From Micromonospora endolithica (lineage in GTDB: Bacteria > Actinomycetota > Actinomycetes > Mycobacteriales > Micromonosporaceae), in assembly GCF_003626595.1 (NCBI RefSeq), contig NZ_RBAK01000008.1:1-64000 (forward strand): DNA of 64,000 nt, written 5' to 3'. Positions 33,111 through 43,493 of the stretch are shown piece by piece. The notes below the pieces were generated by a model, which was not told where the DNA came from, ran no database searches, and worked only from the letters and a program-made list of their open reading frames with translations. Each line of letters opens with the position of its first letter. The first letter of the stretch is position 1. Both the position numbers and the translations under genes were made by a program.

Positions 33111-34538
33111 GTGACGATCCCGTACCCGACCACTCAGCCGACGCCCGCCATCGCGGCCGTCACGCCCCCCTCGGGTGCCTCTCGTCCCCGGGTGACCTTC
33201 CTGGGCACTGGATATCTCGGCGCCACGTACGCCATCTGCTACGCGGAACTGGGGTACGAGGTCCTCGGCTACGACGTGGACGCCGACAAGATCGCGATGT
33301 TGAACAACGGCGAGGTGCCGATCCACGAGCCCGGCCTGGACGAGCTACTCAAGCGCAACCTGGCCGCCGGCCGGCTGCGGTTCAGCACCGACATGGCCGA
33401 GGTCGCCGACTTCGGCGACGTGCACTTCATCTGCGTCGGCACCCCGCAGCGGGCCGACGGGATGGGCGCCGACCTGTCGTACGTCGAGGCGTCGGTCACC
33501 AGCCTCGCCCAGCACCTCAGCCGCAAGGCGCTCATCGTCGGCAAGTCGACCGTGCCGGTGGGTACCGCCGAGTGGGTCGAGCAGTTGGTGAGCAAGCACA
33601 CCCCCACCGACCTCGGCGTCGAGGTGGCGTGGAGCCCGGAGTTCCTCCAGGAGGGCTTCGCCGTCGACGACGTGCTGCGCCCGAACCGGATCGTGGTGGG
33701 CGTGAAGAGCGAGTGGGCCAACGGCATGCTCTACGCCGCCCACAAGGGCGTCTTCGACCTGGCCGCCACCGAGGACCGGGAGGTCCCGCTGGTGGTCACC
33801 GACTTCGCCACCGCCGAGCTGGTCAAGGTCGCCGCGAACGCCTTCCTGGCCACCAAGATCTCGTTCATCAACGCGATGGCCGAGGTGTGCGAGGCGTCCG
33901 GCGGCGACGTCACCCACCTGGCCCGCGCGATCGGCTTCGACCCGCGGATCGGCAACCGTTTCCTCCAGGCCGGCCTCGGCTTCGGCGGCGCCTGCCTGCC
34001 CAAGGACATCCGCGCCTTCCAGGCTCGGGCGCAGGAGCTGGGCGCCGGTGAGGCGCTGCGCTTCCTGCACGAGGTCGACCTGATCAACCTGCGTCGCCGG
34101 ACCCGGGTGGTCCAGCTCGCCGCGGAACTGCTCGGCCGCCGCTCGGGGCCCGCCGGCCCGGACCTGTCCGGCACCCGGATCGCGGTGCTGGGCGCGACCT
34201 TCAAGCCCAACACCGACGACGTACGCGACGCGCCCGCGCTGAACGTCGCCGCGCTGCTCCGCAAGGCCGGGGCCGACGTGCACGTCTACGACCCGCAGGG
34301 CATGGAGCGGGCCCGCGCGGTGGCGCCCGAGCTGACCTACGAGCCGGGCATCAACGAGGCGGTCACCGACGCCGACCTGGTCTGCGTACTCACCGAGTGG
34401 GCCGACTTCCGCAACGCCGACCCGGTGGTCCTCGGCGAGCTGGCCGCCGGCCGCAAGGTCGTCGACGCCCGCAACTGCCTCGACTCGGCTCTGTGGACCC
34501 AGGCCGGCTGGGAGTACCGGGGCATGGGCCGCCCCTGA
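33111..34538 (+). CDS. ugd: UDP-glucose 6-dehydrogenase
   Basis: A 475-residue enzyme oxidising UDP-glucose to UDP-glucuronate for envelope or antibiotic sugars. After a 25-residue Pro/Thr-rich leader comes the NAD motif FLGTGYLG at about 30-37, then VDADKIAMLNNGEVPIHEPGL. The catalytic cysteine is C295 in FGGACLPKD, and GATFKPNTDDVRDAPAL is the UDP-binding domain signature. GTG at 33111 is chosen for the GGAG nine bases upstream; an in-frame GTG at 33090 is possible. A strong terminator follows. A related UDP-ManNAc-type substrate is less likely. Confidence 0.9.
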   Translation: MTIPYPTTQPTPAIAAVTPPSGASRPRVTFLGTGYLGATYAICYAELGYEVLGYDVDADKIAMLNNGEVPIHEPGLDELLKRNLAAGRLRFSTDMAEVADFGDVHFICVGTPQRADGMGADLSYVEASVTSLAQHLSRKALIVGKSTVPVGTAEWVEQLVSKHTPTDLGVEVAWSPEFLQEGFAVDDVLRPNRIVVGVKSEWANGMLYAAHKGVFDLAATEDREVPLVVTDFATAELVKVAANAFLATKISFINAMAEVCEASGGDVTHLARAIGFDPRIGNRFLQAGLGFGGACLPKDIRAFQARAQELGAGEALRFLHEVDLINLRRRTRVVQLAAELLGRRSGPAGPDLSGTRIAVLGATFKPNTDDVRDAPALNVAALLRKAGADVHVYDPQGMERARAVAPELTYEPGINEAVTDADLVCVLTEWADFRNADPVVLGELAAGRKVVDARNCLDSALWTQAGWEYRGMGRP

Positions 34539-34566
34539 GGCTTCTCGCCGGACACCCCGGCGTGTG

Positions 34567-34604
34567 AACGGCCGGTCCCGGAGCAACCTCCGCGACCGGC
34601 CGTT
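34567..34604 (+). terminator. Terminator after UDP-glucose dehydrogenase
   Basis: AACGGCCGGTC (34567-34577) and GACCGGCCGTT (34594-34604) are perfect 11-bp arms with a 16-base loop, 29 bases after the stop and followed by a short T-containing stretch. Confidence 0.7.
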
Positions 34605-34716
34605 CTCGGTACCCCCCGACGATCTTTGCCCTGGACCCGCCGACAACTGTCGAAATCCGCGCCCGTATTGGGCATGCTGCGACAGTGGGAGTCCACAGTG
34701 CGGGTGGAGGGCAGTC

Positions 34717-37700
34717 GTGGCGACGTTCAAGTGCTCCTCGTGCGGCCGGGAGATCAAGCCGGCCGTCAGCTGCCCGCACTGCGGTGCCCACCAACCACAG
34801 TGGTTGGAGCACCTGGCGGACATCGAACGCTCGATCGCGGAGATGAAGGCCCGGGAGGCCGCCATCGCCAGCGAGCAGCGACAACTCGCCGCCAAGATGC
34901 AGGCCGCCCTCTTCCAGCGGGACATCCTCGCGCACGCCGGTGAGGAGCGCGTCAAGCAGGCCACCCGACCGCGCCGGGTGCTGCGCCGCCGTCCCGGGCG
35001 ACGCCCCCCGACGGCCGCCACCGGCGCGCCACCCCGGGTGCCCCGGCAGGGCACCCCGTCGGGGCCGGACGAGCAACCCCCGACGCCGCCGCCGGCCACC
35101 TGGCTGGCCGCCGACGATCCGGAGCACCCGCCGGAGGCGTCCTCCCGTGAGGTGCAGAACATCCCGCTCGGGCTGGGCGCGCTGCTGCTCGGCGTCGCCG
35201 CGGTGGTCTTCGCCGCGGTCGCCACCAGTTCGATCGACGCGCTGGCCCGACTGGGCATCCTGCTGCTGGCGACCGTGCTGCTGCTGCTCGCCGCGCCGGT
35301 GCTGGCCCGCCGGGGCCTGACGTCCACCGCCGAGACGATCTCCGCGGTGGGCCTGCTCATGGTGCCGCTGGCCGGGTACGCGCTGTGGGCCGTGGACGCG
35401 ATCGGCGGGGGAGGCGCGTCCGGGGCGGTCTTCGCCGGGTTGATCTTCGCGGCCACCGCCGGCGTGTCCTTCGGGTACGCCCTCTTCACCGGCCTGCGCG
35501 CCCCCCGCTTCGCCACCGTCCTCGCCGCCCAGCCGGTGCTGCCGCTGCTCGCGTACGACCTGATCGGCGGCCCGGGCGGCTGGGCGCTGGTGCTCACCGC
35601 GGTCGCCGTGCTCGACCTGTGGCTGGCCCGCTCCGCGGTCACCGTCGAGCGGCCGGCGGGCCGGGACCGGCCGGAGCCGCGGTTCGACGCCGGCTCGACC
35701 GTCGACCCGACGGACCCGGGCAGCGACCCGACCGAGAGGTCCCCCGGGCCGGCGACCGCACCGCGGCAGCGCCCCGACGCGGGCCGGCCGGAGGCGGCGC
35801 CGGAGGAGTCCGCCGAGGTGCTCGCCGGCACCACCACCGCGGCGGGGACGACACCCGCGACCCGGCCGGTGCCGTGGCTGCGTGAGTTGGCCGTGGCGCT
35901 GCACGGGGTGGCGGTGGTGGTCGCCCTCGCGTACGCCGTCCTCGCCCTGCTCCGGGCGACCACCGTGCCGGGCGCGACCGGCGCGGGCGCGGTGCTGCTG
36001 CTGGCCGCCGCCGTCGGTCTGGTCGGGACGCTGGCGGTACGTCGCGCGCCGCTGCCGGACATCGGAGCGGCGGTTCTCACCCTGGCCGTGATCGGCGCGC
36101 TGAGCCGGATCGCCTCGGTCGCGCTGCCCGGCCGGTCGCTGCTGATCATCGCGGCGGTCATCACGCTCACCGGCCTGGCCGTACGTGCGGTGCCCGAGAC
36201 GGCCCGGCGCGGACCGCAGTTCGCCTCGGCGATCGCCCTCACGGTCAGCGGTGTGGTGGTGGCCGGCGGCGCGCTGCGCGCCGGCCTGGCCCCGGTCCGG
36301 GCCGCCCTGCCGGCCTGGGCCGCGGACCTGGACCGTTACCCGGGCGAACTGGCGGCGGCGGTCGGTCCGACCACCTGGCAGCTCGCCGCGAGCGCGTTCC
36401 TGCTCACCGTCGCGGCGATGGTGGCGCTTCCGGCGGAGATCCGCCGCGAGTTCGCGGTGGCCGGTGCGGTGCTGACCGCGTTGGCCGTGCCGGCGTCCCT
36501 CGGCCTCGGCTGGGCGGCGGCGCCGTGGCCGATGGTGCTGACCGCGATCGGCATCGGCGTGACCGGCCTCTCCGCCCGGACCGAGCGAGCCGCCCTGGCA
36601 CACTCCGCCGGCGCCGCCGTGGTGGGCCTGGCCGGGGCGGGCGCCGGCCTGGCCCGGCCGGCGTCCACCGCCGCCGTGCTGATCGCGCTCTTCGTCGCCG
36701 GGGCGCTGGTCGCCGCGGCGCCCCGGTTCCGGCTGGCGCCGGCCGCCGCCGACACCGGGTCGGCGTGGGCGGCCGGTGGGGCCGCGTTCGCGCTGCCCGG
36801 CGCGGTCGCCGCCTTCGTCGCCGCCACCGTGCCGACCGATCCGACCCCCACCCCGGCGAGCCTGCGCGAGGTCACCGTCCCGGTGCTCGCCGCGAGCTTC
36901 CTGGCGGTCTGCGTCACGCTCGGGTACGCCGCCCTGGTGCAGGTGTCGGAGCGGCGGCTGCCGGCACCGCTGGCGGTGGGCACCGGCCTGGGCGCGCTGG
37001 TGGTGGCGGCGGCCGGCTTCGGCGCGCCCGGTGCCACCGCCGCCGACGCCTGGGTGAGCGCGCTGCTGCTGATCGCCGGTGCCCTGCTCCTGCTCGCCCC
37101 GAACATCGACGCCGGCCGCCGCTCCGACCTCACCGTGGACGGCTCGGACCTGGCCGTCGCGGCGGTCACCACCGCCCTGGTCGCCACCATGGTGCGGATC
37201 GCCTCGGTGCTCGCGCCGGGCGGTCAACTGGTGGTGGCCGCCGGGCTGGTGCTGCTGGTGGCCGTGGCGGCCCGGGCGATGCCGGTCCAGTGGCGGCGCG
37301 GTCCGATCGTCGGCGTCGCGCTCGGCGGGGTGCTGATCGGAGTGCTGGCCGGCTGGACCGCGCTGCGTGGCGCGGTGGGCGTACTGGCCACACCGGGGCC
37401 GATCTGGGCCGGTGACCTGACCGGTTGGCCGGCCGCGCCGACCGGGGGCGCCACCTGGCAGGGGCCGGTGGCCCTGGTGCTGCTCGCCGTCGCCGCCGCG
37501 ATCCTGCTCCCGCCGCCGTGGCGGTACGACGTGTCGGGCGTGGCCGCCGCGCTGGCCACCATGGGCGCCGCGGCGGCGTTCGACCTGCCGTGGTGGTCAC
37601 CGGTCCTGCTCGGCACCGCCGTGGCCACCGCGTACGGCATGGCGGCGGTGGCCTCGGTGGACCCGCGCGCCGCGCTCTCCCGGGCGGTGGTGGCGGGGGT

Positions 37701-39675
37701 GGTCGCGTTGCACGCGGCCGGCGCGGGCCTGGTCCGCCCGTGGACCACCGCGCTGGCCCTGGGCGGTATCGCGCTGATCGGTGTCGTGGTCGCCGGCCTG
37801 GCCCGTTCCTTCGCCGAGCCGCTGGTCGACGACATCGACACCGAGGGCATGCCGCCGCACCTGGCACAGATCGGCGGTGCCGCCACGGCGGCCGCGCTGC
37901 TCGCCCTGCCGGGAGCGGTGGCCGCCCTGGCCGCCGAGTTCGGCCGGGACCCGCAGGTCGTGGTGACCGCCGCGCTGGCCGCGTCCAGCCTCGGCCTGGC
38001 CGGCGTGGCGGCGGTCCGGCGGCAGGTGCCGCAGTACCTGCCCTGGGCGAGCGCGGCGATCGTCGGCGGCGCGTCGATCAGCGCCCTCGCGGCCGTACCG
38101 ACCGGCCTGCCCCTCGGCGTGTACGCCGCCGCCGCGGCGCTGCTCGGCGTGCTCGCCGAGCTGGTCCGGGGCGCCACCGAGCCGCCGGCCGGCGCGGCCC
38201 AGCCGATCCGCCGCTGGTCGGTCCTGCTGGACGGGGCGCTGCGCCGGGCGGACACCGGCGTCCGGCGCTGGCGGTTCAGCCCGGCGGCCGGGGCGCTGGC
38301 CGCCGCCAGCGTGCCGACCCTGCTGGCGTTGGTGTCCATCGCGCCGCCGCTGTTCGTGGCGCTGGTGGAGCCGCACCGCACCCTCGCCCGGGTCTGGCAG
38401 GGTCCGCCGCCGGAGCTGCTCACCCCGCCACCGGGCGCGGTCGACCCCACCCACGTGCTGACCGCGCTGCTGCTGACCGCGACCGCCGCGCTGGCGGCGG
38501 TCGGGTTCAGCGGTGGGCGGCGGTCCCGGGCGGTGCCGGTGATCCTGCCGGGTGCCGCGGTGACCCTGCTGATCACGCCGATCGTGTTGGGTCAGGGCTG
38601 GCCGGGCAGCAGCCTGGCGGCGCTGGCCGTGTTCACCATCTCGATGCTGGGGCTGGCGTTGACGCCCCCGCCGGCGCTGGCCGAGCGGGCCCGTTCGCTG
38701 CGGCTGGCCCGGATCCTCGTCTTCGTGATCGGCCTGGCCGCCGGGGGTGCCGGGCTGGCCGGTTCGCTGGCCACCCGGGAGCTGACCCTGTTCACCCTGG
38801 GTGGGGCGGTCGGCGTGGGTACCGTCGGGGCACTCTTCGGCACCACCCAGCGGGCCCGCATCCTGGGCTGGCTCTTCGCCTCGCTGACCGCGCAGCTCTT
38901 CGTCCTCACCGCCGGTCTGGTCGCCGGTCTCGCCGCCGTGTGGTCCGCGTTCGGCGTCCTGGCGGTGGGCGCGGCCCTACAGGTCTTCGCGGCCACCCTG
39001 CCCCGGCTGCGCCGCCCCGAGGCGCAGCGCGAGGCGGCGACCGTCGAGTGGAGCGGGTACGCCGCCGCGCTGATCGCCCTCGCCCTCGCGTTCGACTCGC
39101 CCCGGCACATCGCCGCGCTGCTGGCCGCGTGGGGTGCGGTGCTCGGCGTGGCGGCCAGCCGCCCGGGCCGCCGGCCGGTGGAACGGCGGATCCTGTTCTG
39201 GGCCGTCGTGGTCTGCGAGATCACCGCCTGGTGGATCCTGATGCGGGTCGCCGACGTGGCACTGCCCGAGGCCTACACCCTGCCGTTCGCCGCACTCGCC
39301 CTGCTGGTCGGGGTGCTGGAGCTGCGCCAGCGGCCCGACCTCAGCAGCTGGGTGGCGTACGGGCCGGCCCTGGTCACCGCGTTCGTACCCACCCTGGCGA
39401 TCGTCCTCGCCACCGAGTCCAGCACGCTGCGCCAGGTACTCCTGCTGCTCGGCGCGGTGGCCGTGCTGGTCTTCGGCTCGATGAGCCAGCAGCAGGCCCC
39501 GGTGATCATCGGTGCGGCGGTCACCGCGATCGCGGCGGTGCACGCGCTGTTCAGCCTGGGACCATGGCTGGTCCTGATCCCGGTCGGTCTGCTGCTGCTG
39601 ATCCTGGGTGCCAGCAACGAGCGCCGCCGCCGCGCCCAGGACCGCCTCCAGACCGCCCTGCGCGGCATGCGCTGA
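34717..39675 (+). CDS. Giant multi-membrane protein, SCO7613 type
   Basis: A 1652-residue protein, the largest in the window. The N-terminus is a zinc ribbon (FKCSSCGREIKPAVSCPHCGAHQ: two CxxC pairs at about 5-8 and 17-20), followed by a short coiled coil (ADIERSIAEMKAREAAIASEQ is its start) and a proline-rich linker. From about residue 145 on there are several dozen hydrophobic helices, interrupted by hydrophilic linkers near 330-400 and 1150-1180. The layout matches the SCO7613 C-terminal-domain membrane proteins of actinomycetes, whose role is unknown. The GTG has a GGTGGAGGG ribosome site. A long frame on the other strand is a shadow of this gene. Confidence 0.85.
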   Translation: MATFKCSSCGREIKPAVSCPHCGAHQPQWLEHLADIERSIAEMKAREAAIASEQRQLAAKMQAALFQRDILAHAGEERVKQATRPRRVLRRRPGRRPPTAATGAPPRVPRQGTPSGPDEQPPTPPPATWLAADDPEHPPEASSREVQNIPLGLGALLLGVAAVVFAAVATSSIDALARLGILLLATVLLLLAAPVLARRGLTSTAETISAVGLLMVPLAGYALWAVDAIGGGGASGAVFAGLIFAATAGVSFGYALFTGLRAPRFATVLAAQPVLPLLAYDLIGGPGGWALVLTAVAVLDLWLARSAVTVERPAGRDRPEPRFDAGSTVDPTDPGSDPTERSPGPATAPRQRPDAGRPEAAPEESAEVLAGTTTAAGTTPATRPVPWLRELAVALHGVAVVVALAYAVLALLRATTVPGATGAGAVLLLAAAVGLVGTLAVRRAPLPDIGAAVLTLAVIGALSRIASVALPGRSLLIIAAVITLTGLAVRAVPETARRGPQFASAIALTVSGVVVAGGALRAGLAPVRAALPAWAADLDRYPGELAAAVGPTTWQLAASAFLLTVAAMVALPAEIRREFAVAGAVLTALAVPASLGLGWAAAPWPMVLTAIGIGVTGLSARTERAALAHSAGAAVVGLAGAGAGLARPASTAAVLIALFVAGALVAAAPRFRLAPAAADTGSAWAAGGAAFALPGAVAAFVAATVPTDPTPTPASLREVTVPVLAASFLAVCVTLGYAALVQVSERRLPAPLAVGTGLGALVVAAAGFGAPGATAADAWVSALLLIAGALLLLAPNIDAGRRSDLTVDGSDLAVAAVTTALVATMVRIASVLAPGGQLVVAAGLVLLVAVAARAMPVQWRRGPIVGVALGGVLIGVLAGWTALRGAVGVLATPGPIWAGDLTGWPAAPTGGATWQGPVALVLLAVAAAILLPPPWRYDVSGVAAALATMGAAAAFDLPWWSPVLLGTAVATAYGMAAVASVDPRAALSRAVVAGVVALHAAGAGLVRPWTTALALGGIALIGVVVAGLARSFAEPLVDDIDTEGMPPHLAQIGGAATAAALLALPGAVAALAAEFGRDPQVVVTAALAASSLGLAGVAAVRRQVPQYLPWASAAIVGGASISALAAVPTGLPLGVYAAAAALLGVLAELVRGATEPPAGAAQPIRRWSVLLDGALRRADTGVRRWRFSPAAGALAAASVPTLLALVSIAPPLFVALVEPHRTLARVWQGPPPELLTPPPGAVDPTHVLTALLLTATAALAAVGFSGGRRSRAVPVILPGAAVTLLITPIVLGQGWPGSSLAALAVFTISMLGLALTPPPALAERARSLRLARILVFVIGLAAGGAGLAGSLATRELTLFTLGGAVGVGTVGALFGTTQRARILGWLFASLTAQLFVLTAGLVAGLAAVWSAFGVLAVGAALQVFAATLPRLRRPEAQREAATVEWSGYAAALIALALAFDSPRHIAALLAAWGAVLGVAASRPGRRPVERRILFWAVVVCEITAWWILMRVADVALPEAYTLPFAALALLVGVLELRQRPDLSSWVAYGPALVTAFVPTLAIVLATESSTLRQVLLLLGAVAVLVFGSMSQQQAPVIIGAAVTAIAAVHALFSLGPWLVLIPVGLLLLILGASNERRRRAQDRLQTALRGMR

Positions 39676-39713
39676 CCGGGCGCTGCGGGCCGGTCCCGCC
39701 GCGGGGGCGGCGC

Positions 39714-40205
39714 TCAGGCGAGCGAGGCGCGCAGGGCGGCGTCCTTCTCGGCCACCAACTGCTCCAGGTCCGCCTGGTAGGCCGCCATCCGGTCGAGCAG
39801 GGTGTGGTCGCCGGCACCGAGGATCCGGACGGCGAGCAGGCCGGCGTTGCGGGCGTTGCCGATCGACACGGTGGCCACCGGGACGCCGGCCGGCATCTGC
39901 ACGATGGAGAGCAGCGAGTCCATCCCGTCGAGATGCTTCAGCGGCACCGGTACGCCGATCACCGGCAGCGGGGTGACCGACGCGACCATGCCGGGCAGGG
40001 CGGCGGCTCCGCCGGCCCCGGCGATGATCACCTTGAGGCCCCGGTCGGCGGCGGCCCGCCCGTAGTCGATCATCTTGACCGGGGTGCGGTGCGCGGAGAT
40101 CACCTCGACCTCGTACGGCACCTCGAACTCGTCCAGCACCTCGGCGGCGGCCCGCATGGTCGGCCAGTCCGAGTCACTACCCATGATCAGGCCGACCACG
40201 CTCAC
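39714..40205 (-). CDS. purE: N5-carboxyaminoimidazole ribonucleotide mutase
   Basis: A 163-residue class I PurE, which converts N5-CAIR to CAIR in purine synthesis. The active-site motifs are GSDSDWPTM at 9-17, SAHRTP at about 38-43 and GAGGAAALPGM. The partner PurK is encoded directly upstream, and the GTG start overlaps its stop as GTGA (40202-40205). The class I type is consistent with the PurK requirement. Confidence 0.93.
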   Translation of the reverse strand: MSVVGLIMGSDSDWPTMRAAAEVLDEFEVPYEVEVISAHRTPVKMIDYGRAAADRGLKVIIAGAGGAAALPGMVASVTPLPVIGVPVPLKHLDGMDSLLSIVQMPAGVPVATVSIGNARNAGLLAVRILGAGDHTLLDRMAAYQADLEQLVAEKDAALRASLA

Positions 40206-41383
40206 TGGTGTCCCTCCCGCAGCCAGCGGGCGGCCCGCGCGGCCCGCGTCCGTACCTCGTCCAGCTCGGCACCGAGCACGGTCACGTGCCCGATCTTGCG
40301 TCCGGGGCGTACCTGCTTGCCGTAGAGATGCACCTTCGCCCCCGGCTCCGCCGCGAACAGGTGGTGCAGCCGCTCGTCGATCGGGATCCCGCCCGGCTCT
40401 CCGCCGAGGACGTTGGCCATCACCACCACCGGCGCGGTCAGCGAGGTGTCCCCCATCGGGTAGTCCAGGACCGCCCGCAGGTGCTGCTCGAACTGCGACG
40501 TCCGGGCACCCTCGATGGTCCAGTGCCCGGAGTTGTGCGGGCGCATGGCCAGCTCGTTGACGACGACGCGGGCCCCGCCCGGCGCGGCCGGGTCGGCCAC
40601 CTCGAACAGCTCCACCGCCAGCAGGCCCACCACCCCGAGCGCGGTGGCCAGGTCGATGGCGAGCTGCTGCGCGGCGACCGCCAACTCCTCCGGCAGGTCC
40701 GGTGCCGGGGCCAGCACCTCGACGCAGATCCCGTCGCGCTGCACCGTCTCCACCACCGGATAGGCGGCGACCTGCCCGAACGGCGACCGGGCCACCTGCA
40801 CGGCCAACTCCCGACGCAGGGCCACCCGCTCCTCGACGATCAGCGAGGTGCCCCCGGCGAGCAGGGTCGCGGCCAGGTCCGCGGCCTGCGCCGCGTCCGC
40901 CACCATCCACACGCCACGCCCGTCGTAGCCGCCCCGGGCCGCCTTCAGCACGACCGGCCAGCCGACCTCGGCGCCGAAGTCGACCAGGTCCGCCGGCTCC
41001 GCCACCGGCCGCCAGGCGGGGTTCGGCGCGCCCAACGCGCCGAGGCGCTCCCGCATGATCCGCTTGTCCTGCGCGTGCAGCAGCGCGTCGGCCGGCGGGA
41101 ACAGCTTCACACCCTCCTCCGCCAACGCGCGGATGTGCCCGGTGGGCACGTGCTCGTGGTCGAACGTGACCACGTCGCAGGACTTCGCGAAGGTGCGCAG
41201 CGCGGCCAGGTCGGTGTGGTCGCCGTACTGGACGTCGGCCGCGACCAGCGCGGCCCCGTCGTCCGGGGCGAGGGCGAGCACACGCAACGACTGGCCGAGG
41301 GCGATCGCGGCCTGGTGGGTCATCCGGGCCAGTTGGCCGCCACCCACCATGCCGACAACAGGCAGACCGGTACGGGAATCCAT
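40202..41383 (-). CDS. purK: N5-carboxyaminoimidazole ribonucleotide synthase
   Basis: A 393-residue ATP-grasp carboxylase that makes N5-CAIR from AIR, bicarbonate and ATP. It shows VGMVGGGQLARMTHQAA at the N-terminus, FDHEHVP, WPVVLKAARGGYDGRGVW in the ATP-grasp domain and VNELAMRPHNSGHWTIEG near the end, all family hallmarks. TAGGCT lies nine bases before the ATG, close to a leaderless arrangement. It is the first gene of purKE; the purEK/FadE25 neighbourhood is conserved in mycobacteria, though separated here by ugd and the giant membrane gene. Confidence 0.93.
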   Translation of the reverse strand: MDSRTGLPVVGMVGGGQLARMTHQAAIALGQSLRVLALAPDDGAALVAADVQYGDHTDLAALRTFAKSCDVVTFDHEHVPTGHIRALAEEGVKLFPPADALLHAQDKRIMRERLGALGAPNPAWRPVAEPADLVDFGAEVGWPVVLKAARGGYDGRGVWMVADAAQAADLAATLLAGGTSLIVEERVALRRELAVQVARSPFGQVAAYPVVETVQRDGICVEVLAPAPDLPEELAVAAQQLAIDLATALGVVGLLAVELFEVADPAAPGGARVVVNELAMRPHNSGHWTIEGARTSQFEQHLRAVLDYPMGDTSLTAPVVVMANVLGGEPGGIPIDERLHHLFAAEPGAKVHLYGKQVRPGRKIGHVTVLGAELDEVRTRAARAARWLREGHQ

Positions 41384-41420
41384 AGCGGCGACAGCCTATC
41401 CGGCCTGCGGGCCCGCGCTC

Positions 41421-43466
<2,046 letters not shown>

Positions 43467-43493
43467 CCGACGACCTTAACCAGTGAACGTCGG

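Noticed and set aside
33345..36242. A 965-codon open frame on the minus strand
   Set aside because: It crosses the ends of UDP-glucose dehydrogenase and the giant membrane gene on the opposite strand and shows no domain; a shadow frame.
37425..40325. A 966-codon open frame on the plus strand over the membrane gene and purE
   Set aside because: It is out of frame with the giant membrane protein and antisense to purE; composition is Arg/Gly/Ala only.
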